64,000 nt of DNA. Source: Terebella lapidaria (Eukaryota > Annelida > Polychaeta > Terebellida > Terebellidae). The stretch is taken from positions 58,858,451-58,922,450 of the forward strand of contig OX424556.1 in the NCBI GenBank assembly GCA_949152475.1, in the 5' to 3' direction. The position numbers and the translations under genes are program-made. The notes beneath the pieces are model-generated. The model was not told where the DNA came from. It worked only from the letters and a program-made list of their open reading frames with translations, and made no database searches. This document shows, one piece after another, positions 10,744 to 22,100 of the stretch. How positions within the stretch are numbered: position 1 is the stretch's first letter; each line of letters opens with the position of its first letter.

Positions 10744-10751
10744 TATAAAAG
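10744..10751 (+). promoter_or_regulatory. Possible TATA box (weak)
   Basis: TATAAAAG sits in a slightly GC-richer stretch, and an initiator-like TCAGTC follows at 10763. The 21-nt spacing is shorter than the usual ~30, and no start exon is visible downstream, so this may be chance. Confidence 0.15.
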
Positions 10752-11709
10752 CCCCGGTGTAATCAGTCATACTGCCAAGCCTAGCGTCCTGACAGATTCT
10801 GGTCCGCTACCATTGACAGCGATTGTGTGCCACTCGGAAAACTCACAACATGCTGCACGACAACATGACAAGTGTTCAAATCCTGTTCTGTCCTAATGAA
10901 ATTGGTATTTGCGGGTTTTTATCATCTGAAAGGACATGCAATAGAGAGTTGCATGTGTTAAATCACATTTGTTTTTTATCACGATTTACGAGGTGTTTTC
11001 TGTCTGCAGTGATTGAGCTTGTCACAAATTGACACAAATCCTGGAAATCAGATTGTCTCGATGCATTCATAATTGTTTGATAACCGTAACAAATTTCCCG
11101 AGAATAAAATGTGATTCATTACAGAGACAGCACTGTAATATCTGGCGGGAGTATGTTTTTTGCTGAAGTCATTCTCTCCGGGCTGTTGCTTGGTGTTTGA
11201 AAGATTCAAGTGCAACCAGAGAAATGGGACTTTGGTAATCCATCACCCATTTTAGGATTATCTTTTAGCTGTTGTTCTTCAGTTGCGACCATTGAAAGCA
11301 TTGCCGTGTCTCCTGAACTAGGTCTGTCAGGACATCTATTTGTGATTTTATTGCTCATGCTGCTGGTTCTATAGAGATTGCAAATTCACCACGTGTTTGG
11401 TTGTCAGACAAAATTCGTTCAGCACAATTCAGTTCAAACAAAACAACTAGATAATACATGATATAATCTGGGATGTTCCCTGAGGAAGAAATTGTCAATT
11501 CAGTAAGTTATCGCCAATGATGAGAAGAAAATTAATGACCAGCATTGAAGCTCTACAGTATTTAGAGTTACGATTTCAAGCGTTTCTTTGATTAAAATCT
11601 GAAAGTTTGTATGCTAATAATATAGATGTGCATGTAAGTCAAGCACGAAGATGATCCCAGATATATATATATTGTGTATCTGTCTATCTGTCTTTAGATT
11701 TATTGTGTA

Positions 11710-11887
11710 CAGTGGATCCTGTGTTAAAGACCACCTGGTTTGAGAGACCACCCTGTGTTTTAAGACTGTTCCTCTTGGTCCCAAGTGGCCTTTTATCATG
11801 TAAATGAACCTGCCATGAGAGACCACCTGTCATTTAAGACCACCTTTTTGGGGTCCCTTGGGTGGTCTTAAAACACAGGATCCACTG
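11710..11887. mobile_element. Tc1/mariner-type MITE, 178 bp, TA target site
   Basis: Terminal inverted repeats of about 28 bp begin CAGTGGATCC and end GGATCCACTG. Each end is flanked by TA (11708-11709, 11888-11889), the target duplication of Tc1/mariner elements. The interior is rich in the AGACCACC motif and has no coding capacity. Confidence 0.85.
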
Positions 11888-11889
11888 TA

Positions 11890-14284
11890 CCTGTTTTCAA
11901 GCAGTGCTCAGTGAAGTACAGTGGCCTTGGTTTACCTGGGGATGGGAAAGTGGACTTGATAACAATGTGTTTGGGTCCACACAGGGCAGACAGTCTGAGG
12001 CGGACTCTAGCCTTGTTACAGCTTAAATTGCTCGGACAATTGCTTTACGATGCAGGGTTTGGTGCTGCTGACGAGTAAACTGCTGTCTCTGGCATGTCAG
12101 GTCTCAAGGGGTAGAGGAAAGGACTTCAAACTATTGCTCAGACTTATTCCTTACAGAAATGTTGATGATTCAGCATCTCTTGATATAAAAATTTGACAGA
12201 TATGAGAGGATGTTAAATATACTAGTATTACTGCACATCATCCATGGCCAACCTTTCAGTCTTGCCTTTCTACTTCTCTATAGGTCTATTGCTGCATTGT
12301 GTTATTTCTAGAAATGGTACATATTTTTGAGTACGATATATTGTGTGATCAACGATACTTCAAGTATGAATGTTGTTCGTGTTGTGTCTAGCCCTACATG
12401 TAGTACACACACAAGAGCTGCGATGTTTTGAGGAGATCATTGTGCAAGTTTACTTTGCCACTTGAGCGATAAGACTCATCTACAGGATAGGTGTGAATAG
12501 GTACAAACGTATGACAGTGTCACTCAGTAATAGTTCATGTGTCAATGCATGAATGAAAGGCTCAACTTATGAATGGGCTTGTACTTTTATAAAAAATATA
12601 GTTGCCATTTTGTATGCGTATCCAGTGCTAGGAGATATTATTTGGCAGCTATGGAGTTGTTTGTGTGCGTGTGTGTGTGTAGGTATATATATATTGGTGG
12701 GTGATGTGCAGTGCACTGGTAAACGTTTTTTTTTTGCCGCCAAGAGGAAATAGTCCGTTAGTGTGCACTCAGGCCACGACACACTCGCACAAAGGCACAA
12801 TAGTCCATGTGTGCGGTCCTTGGCAGTGTTTATAAACTGGTCAGAGGATGTCCCGAGGTTCTTGTGTACCTACTGTTTCAGAACTTGCTTGTTACAAACA
12901 GACTATTGGTAAATAACTAGACTGCCCGCTCGTTTAATGGAATTTCTTTATCCTGCACGGAGTGATACAAACCGGCTCAGGGTTGTTGGCTGTGTTATAC
13001 AATGAAGTTTTCAATTTGGTGTGTTGAATCTGACTCACCAGATAAAATGGTAAATATGATATGATACACAGTAACACACATCTAAATAAACATTACACAA
13101 AGTAAAAAAAAAGGTGAAGTAATCATTGAGAAAAAGAGTTTTTTTGACCTAATGTAAAACTTCGACCTTGCTCAAGTAGTCTTGATAGTTTGCTAGATCA
13201 GGTCAATAAGGAGTGTAACAGCCATGAGGAAAGTGGCTTGACAGTGGTTTAAATGACAAGAATAAGCCTTTTGAAACAGTTGAATTGGCAGAACATGCCT
13301 GTAAGCCTCGTGAATGGTGTTTACCGAGTTCCGAGAGTTGTAAATATTTGAGAATCAGTGGGTTTGTCAGTGACTAGGGTTGTTATTGGGCCTGCTAAGC
13401 TTGACAAACGATACAAACATTGCCTTCACAAACGCACTCTCCAGCCGTAGACAGACACGCGGGTGACATAATCCAGTCCGCCAATGTTTCCGACATGCAA
13501 TTTGTCATTGTTCAATGATGGGTAGATTTGGGTTTATCCAGGATGGGAGAGAATGGCTGATGAAAAATTACTCATTTTGTATTGTAGTATAAAAAGGGAA
13601 CATGGAGTGAGACTGCTGTGGTAGATGTGTTCTGTGACAAGCCAGAAACGGCTGCCTTACTTAGATTCCCTGACTACTAGTATTTGATACTCAAAACCTA
13701 ATATCTGAAAAAAACAACCATCAGTGAAAAATTAAAGTAACTTTAACCGATCGTCATTTTGTTTGGTGAACATGACACATATTTGCCTGTTTTCACGAAG
13801 CACACATACAAACCATATTACATTGGTATCTCACATGTCTCATGAGCTGACTACACTACGATTGTGAAGCCTGGTATGTATCAAGACATGTAGACCGCAC
13901 AGACTCGGACATGATTCCTGCTCAGGTCAGATGCCTTTTGATTTTGGTTGGCATGGGAACGATATTTTGTGCTGAAGACGGCTTGTTTCCATGTTTATGA
14001 GCACTTTATCAGCTGGAGCTAAGCATTGATTCCTCTGATATCAGTGAGATGATTAGGCTATCAATTTGAGCTGCCATGTCCACAGGAACACAGAAAGTCG
14101 CTCGTTCTCTGGGATATTTTTGTCTCATGTTTTCTAGTCGATGTGGGAGTTAACCTCAATTTTGTGTACACGTACTGCAGTCAATTCGAAAAACCGAGTT
14201 GAGTGTCCATTTTGCCAAGAGCTTATAATGAAACTTACATACTAAAATACTAAAAGGCTAAATATATACAGATATAGAAAACAC
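11890..14284. other. Noncoding stretch, nothing recognised
   Basis: AT-rich with a short (TG)n run near 12665-12680 and scattered A and T runs. No exon, RNA gene or transposon end was recognised. Confidence 0.45.
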
Positions 14285-15817
14285 AATTTTAGGTTACCGG
14301 ACCTATGGTCCGATAACCTATTGGCATGTTGTTGCGTCCGTCGTCCGTCGTCGTCGTCGTCGTCCACATTTTTATCTTTTTTGTTTATGGGCGAATTGTT
14401 CTGAAATTTTGCACAAAAATACTTAAAAATAATTCAATAAGGAGGTATTTTTGAGTTTTTTGATTTTCGCATTTTTTTCAAAATGGCGGCCATTTTCGAC
14501 GAAAAATGCATGATTTTGGACTTTGGTGGCCATTTTCTCAAAATCTGTTCAGTAACTTTTTTTCTTTTTGATACATAACACTCCTGATGTCTATAAATTT
14601 CGTTGCGCTTGAATCGCTCGAAGTGGACCATTTTGGCCCAAATTCGGCCCAAATGGGACTTTCCCATGTTAAATTCTCCTATGCTTTATAATGGGACACA
14701 TCATGCCTAATATCTCACTTAATATTGAGATTAGAGACTAGGAATCAATTGTGGACATATAGGAAATGATATATGCTGAATATTCTCGTGACCTTGAATT
14801 TGACCTCTGACCTCAATTTCAAGGTCAGAGCACAAAATGGCTGATATCTCGCTTATTATCAACTCTACAGCTTAGGAATCAATTGTGGACATATAGGAAA
14901 TGATATATGCTGAATATTCTGATGACCTTGAATTTGACCTTTGACCCCATTTTCAAGGTCATAGGACAAAATGGCTAATATCTCGCTTGTTATCGACTTT
15001 ACAGCTTAGGAATCAGTTATGAACATATAGGAAATGATATATGCAGATTATTGTCATGACCTTGAATTTGACCTTTGACCTCATTTTCAAGGTCACAGGA
15101 CAAAATGGCTAATATCTCACTTATTATCGACTCTACAGCTTAGGAATCAATTGTGGACATATTGGAAATGATATATGCTGAATATTCTGATGACCTTGAA
15201 TTTGACCTTTCAAGGTCATAGGACAAAATGGCTAATATCTCGCTTGTTATCGACTTCACAGCTTAGGAATCAGTTATGAACATATAGGAAATGATATATG
15301 CAGATTATTGTCATGACCTTGAATTTGACTTTCGACCTCATTTTCAAGGTCACAGGACAAAATGGCTAATAGCTCACTTATTATCGATTTTACAGCTTTG
15401 GAATCAATTGTGGACATATAGGAGATGATATATGCTGAATATTCTCGGGACCTTGAATTTGACCTCTGACCTCATTTTCAAGGTCACAGGACAAACTGGC
15501 TCATATCTTGCTCCTCTATTGACTGTATGGCTTGGGAATCAATTGTGGACATGATATAGAAAATGATATACATTGAATATTTTGATGACCTTGAATTCGA
15601 CCTTTGCCCCTTCATTCTCAAGGCCCGGCAGCACAAAATTGCTAATATCTCTCTGATTATTGAATTTACAGCTTAGCAATCAACTGTGGACATGATATAT
15701 GCTTAATGTTATATATGCTGAATATTCTCTTGACCTTGAATTCAACCAGTGACCTGGCTAACATCTAGAATATTAAATATTGTCCGGTAACTCATCTTCG
15801 GCCCTTGGCCTAATTTT
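14285..15817. mobile_element. Non-autonomous TIR element (family A), ~1.5 kb
   Basis: Inverted ends are recognisable: AATTTTAGG then GTTACCGGAC at the left (14285-14302), and GTCCGGTAAC then, after 17 bp, CCTAATTTT at the right (15782-15817). A small hairpin GGACC-TAT-GGTCC follows the left end, and a (GTC)n run sits at 14338-14363. The interior is mostly tandem units and codes for nothing recognisable. Reverse-oriented relatives occur at 49105-49943 with 50721-50748, and at 52390-52772. Confidence 0.75.
14700..15770 (+). repeat. ~134-bp tandem repeats, about eight units
   Basis: Units share CAATTGTGGACATATAGGAA, ATGATATATGCTGAATATTC and TGACCTTGAATTTGACC. The last motif begins at 14790, 14924, 15058, 15192, 15315, 15449, 15587 and 15732. 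This gives a period of 134 bp in four of the seven intervals, with indels in the others. Confidence 0.9.
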
Positions 15818-18800
15818 TGTCATGCTTTCAAGCAAAAGTTCCAAATAATTTCACTGAACGAACTGCTGGTAGGAACCTGTCTGGTCATATTCTATTGCTA
15901 CACTTTATGAGAGATCCTCTGTGTGTGGATGTCCTCTATAGCTTCCGGGATCAGGTTGTCTGCTTCAAAATGTAAAATAAAACACAAGGAAATCATGACA
16001 CATCTAAAGCGACATGTTCTACATGTGGAAAGTCCTAAGAATAGTTGTGGCAGCATGATTTGTGGTATGATTTGGCTGGAGTAGACTGATAACATTGATC
16101 TGGGCATCGCAAGACTGACAAAACATTTCCGCCAACATCGCAGACAGAAGCTTTCTCTGGGGACATCACTCGCGATTGAACTAATCCACAGCTAGCCCAG
16201 TCAAACACGGCACCACTCTCATCATACATGTCCGTCCGTCAGTCTGTCTTTCCGGCAACCTTCATGTGTCTGCTGCCAGGGGTAATTAATAACCGCGGCT
16301 GATGAGCTGCTGTTATATGTCGTGATTCATCACCACTGACACCTGGTGTCCAGTCTGTACTAGCATCACCCACGCACTGCGGCACCAAGTCCCTGAGACC
16401 TCGCGGAATGAAGTCCCGGAGACCTTTCAGGTCCGTCCCTGCTCGTCCTCGACTTGATTCATTGCTGCACTGGTCAGAGCAATCACCAGAGTAATTACAC
16501 ACAACTAATGCCCAAGTAGCCGCTGGCCAGTAGATATATTTTTTGCAGTGGTCAGACCTTGATTAATGAAAATTTTTTGTGGTCATAGCAAGTGTCCAAT
16601 GGTCATATCAAGTGTCCACTTTCTGAGCTATACCATTCCAGTGGCTTCAATTCTACCCCATCCTATTTCTGCGAATTTCATGGTACATATAATGTTCAAA
16701 TAGCTGTTGAGACCAGTGCAGTACGGAATCATGTAACTCTGTCTAGATATTATTGGACTCTAGTATCAACCTTGGTAAAAAGAACAGAAACCAAGGATTA
16801 AGAAATTTGTATGTATCGTTTTGTGTGTCTGTTGAGACGGGCCGTAAGGAGAAGTCATAAACCGTGTGTCCCGACAGGTAACATACTGGGAACTGGTGTC
16901 AGTGGCGGGAAGTTTATTACAGGTGATGTCCTCTTCCTTGGTGACCTTGAACTTGAGCCGGTATAAATTCCCGGTGTTGTCAGACATCATGTCATCGACC
17001 AAGGAGCGGCGGTGTTCAAGGCAGCGTTTGCCATCCACTTCCTGTGTGTGACCTTGCATTCACCAGTCCCGTGGTCGCTTCCAACACCTCCCAATTTCCT
17101 GCCGTTTATTCAGGAAAGCTCAACTGGCAGCATTCGATCGCGGGCTTAGTTAAATATTGAAAGACAACTGCAATGTTTTGATTTTGGCAGCTCCTAGGAT
17201 AACAGTGGAGGAAATCATCGATATTCACCAGAGTCTATGGTGGGCATTGCGTTGATCGTTATCCCTTTTATAAAAGGTTTTTCCTTTCCATGGCATGTGC
17301 TAAATGGTAATTTCACCTCAGCTATGTTTAGAAATATTAGTTTGGTTTTGCAGATAGAGTATGTGATTTTTCTAGGGATAAAAATGGAGAATTTTTTTGA
17401 GCACCGGTAAACGACTACCAATTACTGAATAAACTTGACAGAATATTATAAAATCAATCTAGTCACCCGTAAGCCTGCAATACTGCTAAATGTGAATTAC
17501 GTCTGTTAGATACAGTACATGTGTCTCTCTCATTCTCGGGGAGTTGATGAAGTGTGATGGACTGCTGATGATCTGGTGGACATAATCGGGTCCGGACACA
17601 CAGGCTGAGATCATTATTCACGCCTGCTGCGCTTGTTGCACATCAAACGCCAGGCACACAGACACCTGCCCTGTTAGCTTGGTTAGCGGCGCCCTGTGAA
17701 CTGGCACTGACCAAATCGCATCCTGTGCCCATCAGGCGCCTGTAATCTCTGCCTCGTGTCTGGGGACTGGCGACTGTCGTCGTGGACACTGTATCCGACC
17801 GCTAGCTGCCCACCGCCGCGAGTCGTTACCGCGGTGACCCCTGACACCAGCGGACATCGCTCTCGTGTGATCAGCCGTCTCCCGCCTTTACATTTAGCAG
17901 GCTGATTTACGACAAGTGTGCAGTATATCGGGGAGCTAACACTCCCTCCACCTCATCGACAATTGTAATGTAGTTTATTGCAGCCCGACTTGCCGGCTAA
18001 CTATATTAGGACTTCAAGGGTGATCTGCCTTCGAGGGGTGACACTGCTTGTCGCGTCCACTGCTCTGTGCCGATCTTACCCAATTCCCTCCTTGCGGACC
18101 CTACCCTCGGCTGGGAACCCAGTCACTGGGTCAAGACCCCCATAAACATTGTGGGAACGTCCCCTGATGTTGCCAGGTTACGGCCGGCCACGATGCCAGT
18201 GTGCACGGTCAGCGATTTGGCTGTGATCAGCTCATTTGCTGCCCATGATCACGATGTACATGAGGCTTGAGCTGGTGTCGGGAGTGGACGAAACCTAACC
18301 AAAAGAGCAGACTCACGTAAAACCATCCTAAAACTCCAGCATACATGTAGCAAGACTACACTTCACATCGTCTGTGTGCCACACATCCACAGTTTTATTG
18401 TCAGTTCAATACTCATGTTTTTCATGCCTATTTCTGCTATCTTGATAACTTCAGTTCACGAGTAACGACCAAAATGATCCCTTTCCATAGACCAGGCTTT
18501 TGTGCTATTTTCGATATTAAACTTGTAATATAATTGGAACAGAATTAATATAATTATGATATAATGAAGATAATACTACTATCAGGAAAAAAGAACAAAT
18601 AAACTGATTATGTATATGTTTCTGCTACTGAGTATTCTATTCAGCTGACTGTTGCGGAGTCAAGATCATTTGGTGCATTTTTCCTTCTGATTTTACAAAT
18701 AATTATCTTGATATCCATTGAATAGCATATGAATTTTTCAGGTCAATTCTTTGAATAATATTTGGGCTGGTTAATTTTGATGAAGACTTGCAGAAATCTC

Positions 18801-18851
18801 AACATGCCTGTCAGATATCAATGACGCACAACCTCTACTCTTCCTGTACAG
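15818..18851. other. Noncoding stretch before the first FAT exon
   Basis: No exon could be supported. Between about 17550 and 18300 the sequence is clearly richer in G, C and CpG than its surroundings, but its open frames do not resemble cadherin or a signal peptide. The stretch ends in the splice acceptor at 18851. Confidence 0.45.
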
Positions 18852-19169
18852 GTGAACTGTAGTGACAGCGGGGTTCCGAAACAGTCATCCACTACCCGAG
18901 TTGTGATCACTGTTGTGGACGTCAACGACAACGTGCCGCAGTTCACGGACTATGTCTACCGTGTTCGGATCCTGGAGCAGGTCGAGAGCTCGAACCCCGT
19001 GGAGCTGACGAGGGTCGTGGCCTTTGACCGGGACAGCGGGCCGAGCGCTGAGATCACGTACGACCTGGTGGAGGGTGAGGAGGGGGCGGGCCGCTTCACC
19101 ATCCACCCACAGACCGGCGTCATCACGTCCAGCAAGTCCTTCACTGCCGGCGAAACACTAGACATCACG
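18852..19169 (+). CDS. FAT-like exon 1 in window
   Basis: The acceptor is TGTACAG and the donor ACG|GTACGC; phases are 0/0. It encodes the end of a cadherin repeat, the linker DVNDNVPQF, and most of window repeat 1 with the motif AFDRDSG. The exon starts mid-repeat, proving that upstream exons exist. Confidence 0.92.
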
Positions 19170-22100
19170 GTACGCCAGGTTTTCTTTAAAAATTTAGTGC
19201 ATTAGAATGTCCGGAATATGACATCAGTGACTTGACCTTGACCCTGCCTATATGTGATGCTCCAGGTGATTGCCAAGGACAACGGTCGCCCACAGCGTGA
19301 GTCTGAGGCCACAGTCAGGTTTGACGTGGTTGCCATGCCGACCTCATCCCCCAACCCGCCTGTGTTTACTACCGTTGGCACGGCGACCAGTGTCATGGAG
19401 AACGACATTGTAGGTCACATGGTAACGTTGATCAGTGCTGAGGATGAGGATGGGGACAAAGTCTGGTACTCTATCACAGGTGGGTGTATTCTTTACTTCC
19501 GTAGTGCCACGCGACTTTAGTATTTGATTCAGCATAGATCATCAAGTGTGAACTTTTTTGGTTCTGAGAATCAAATTCTTGGGGTATGTTGCTAAAGCAA
19601 GTGGCATTTCTTTGTTTATTTCAGCGGGTAACACAGGTGATGTCTTCCGGATTGACACAGAAGGTGGAAACATCATTCTGGCCGGGCCGCTCGACTGGGA
19701 AACAACCAGCTCCTACAACTTGACGATACAGGCCACGGATGGCGTCCACCGCGTCTATACATGGGTCAGTGCGTGGGAACATACAACAGCACATACAACA
19801 GCACTAAACTGCATGGCTACTTTGTATTTCACAGCTATATTATAGGCCTATGTTACATGAACTTGACCAATGTGCCTGTCACGGTTTGTACAGGCAAAGA
19901 TCATGGTTCTGGACATCAACGACAACCGGCCGACTTTTGAGCAGCCCCTGTACCGAGTGGAGGTCCCGGAGACCACGCCGATCGGGACGGAGGTCCTCAC
20001 TGTCACAGCCCAGGATGCCGACCAGGACCGCCGCCTCTTCTACACCATCCATTCAACCGTCGAGCGTTCCAGCCTCAACAAGTTCCGCATCAACTCAGAG
20101 ACAGGTATGCTGCTTCTCAGTACTCACTCACTCACTCACTCACTCACTCACTCACTCACTCACTCACTCACTCACTCACTCACTCACTCACTCACTCACT
20201 CACTCACTCACTCACTCACTCACTCACTCACTCACTCACTCACTCACTCACTCACTCACTCAGTCGTGGCTCAAGCTCTTCTGTAATGTCTCTCACTTGT
20301 TTGACTGGGTTTGAAATGTGCACCAGTGCTGTTTAATGTTTAGATTATCTGTACACGTGAACAAAGACAAACTTCAGTTGTACATTTCACCATTGTGCAT
20401 AAATATTTAAAATACAATGGCCTTTCAAGATATTTGACTTGATTGAAATTTCCTTTATTGTAACAATTGCCACAACTGCACATATTGTATCCTACAATAA
20501 CTAACATATTGAACATACTTGAATCAAGTGAATGCTGTGAAAACACTCACGTCAGCATGAACTGAATAAGATGTATTGTTATCTTGTGATTCCGGGCTGC
20601 TCAAACATTCTAGAAATATCCATATAGTTGTAAAAGCCTGCACAGCGTGTGGTTTGCTGAGAATGAAATGCATCCTACAAAGCATATTGCATACATTGTC
20701 TGTATGAACGTGAGGAATGAAAAGTGACGTGCATTCCTGGTGCTATTTGTGTGAATTGGGACAATTGACATCAATGCCTGGTACTGATTGGCTGTTATTG
20801 TGTGAGCACATGTATCAGTCTGGCAGAAACAGCAGAAGCATGCAAGAATGCAGCATTTCTTTCCTGCAGTCATGTGAACTCTCTTGTACGGAAAATTTTA
20901 TTGGGGCATAGAAAAATTCATTGGATATAGATTGAACCGACAGCGCAGATCTCCTGGAATGTAGCAATTAAATATTGACAAATCACATTAATGCACTTTG
21001 TCACTAGAGTGATAGCTCCTTAATTGGCCGTTCATCAGATGGCTTCCTGCTAATTGGCAGAGAACTGAACTCGAGATGACCACGTCTTCACAGTAGACGA
21101 AGTCTGAAGTGGGACATTATTAGAAGGACAAACAAAAAACTATCACTCTTATTATGACTGGTATTCGTGGTATACTAAATCTTCTTTCCTTCCGTAATTT
21201 TTGCCTCTACCAAGAAATTCTGTTGATGACTCGGTTTCTTTTCAGATAGCAACGGTTTGTGGACAGGTAAACATTGGTTAGAAACATGAAATTATCTCCG
21301 CTTACGGGAAACATAATTAGTGTGTAAATCTCTAACACGCTCATTTGCTTGACAAATATATTCTGTGCGTATATACCACATGTATAATTTGCTACGTGTA
21401 TATTGACGCTTATTTCCTGTTTTATTTGCGGTTTTAGTTGCCTTTGTTTTGAATATATTTTCTCTGTGATGTATTGCGCTAATATGCTTGTTCATTACAA
21501 GCATATTCAATTTTGTTTATGTGCAAACTTGTATGTACAGCGTCAAAAGTTTGAGCTTGCACAAAAATATTCCCCTGAAAGTTTTAAAGGTGTAAACTGT
21601 GAACATATTTATTACCCTGGTTTGGTAATTAGTTTGGCTTTGTTCTACAAGCTGCGTATTCTCTGTTCCTGTTGTATATGACATGTTCCGATGGCTTTGA
21701 GTTGTTTGATCATCTGAATATTTGTGCCTGTTTGATAAGGTTTTGCCTGCTTTTGTGTGAAGGATGTGATGTTTGGAGAGAAAATCTTGTTTTCATTTTG
21801 TTCTCCATAATAATGTGATTTATGGAACACAAGTGTACACAAGTTAGTACGAAATCTACCTGGTTTTCCTGGTGAAGTGTATTTAGATATAACGCCTGAA
21901 TATTATTGCATACTAGTAACCTACATGTAAATTAATAGGCCATGGGCTACCTTCTACTGAAGACAGGCCATTGAGATTCAGTATAATGTCAACATGCTGG
22001 ATATTGGTTGGTGTCAATGTGATGTATTTATACAGTCAACATTTCTGTCAATGAACTTGAAGTATGTTGTCAAGTTTAGGAAGAGTAAAAATACCACAAC

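Larger units (their letters stand above)
7919..11707. other. Noncoding stretch, no gene seen
   Basis: AT-rich sequence with only short random frames and no cadherin-like exon. It contains a 15-base G run (10335-10349) and a weak TATA-like site at 10744. It is probably intron or 5' flank of the FAT-type gene. Confidence 0.5.

Noticed and set aside
18067..18270. 67-codon frame in the GC-rich segment before FAT exon 1
   Set aside because: No cadherin or signal-peptide character and no splice arrangement joining it in phase to exon 1.
19850..20314. Frames with long THSL-type repeats
   Set aside because: They are translations of the intronic (CACT)n microsatellite, not protein.
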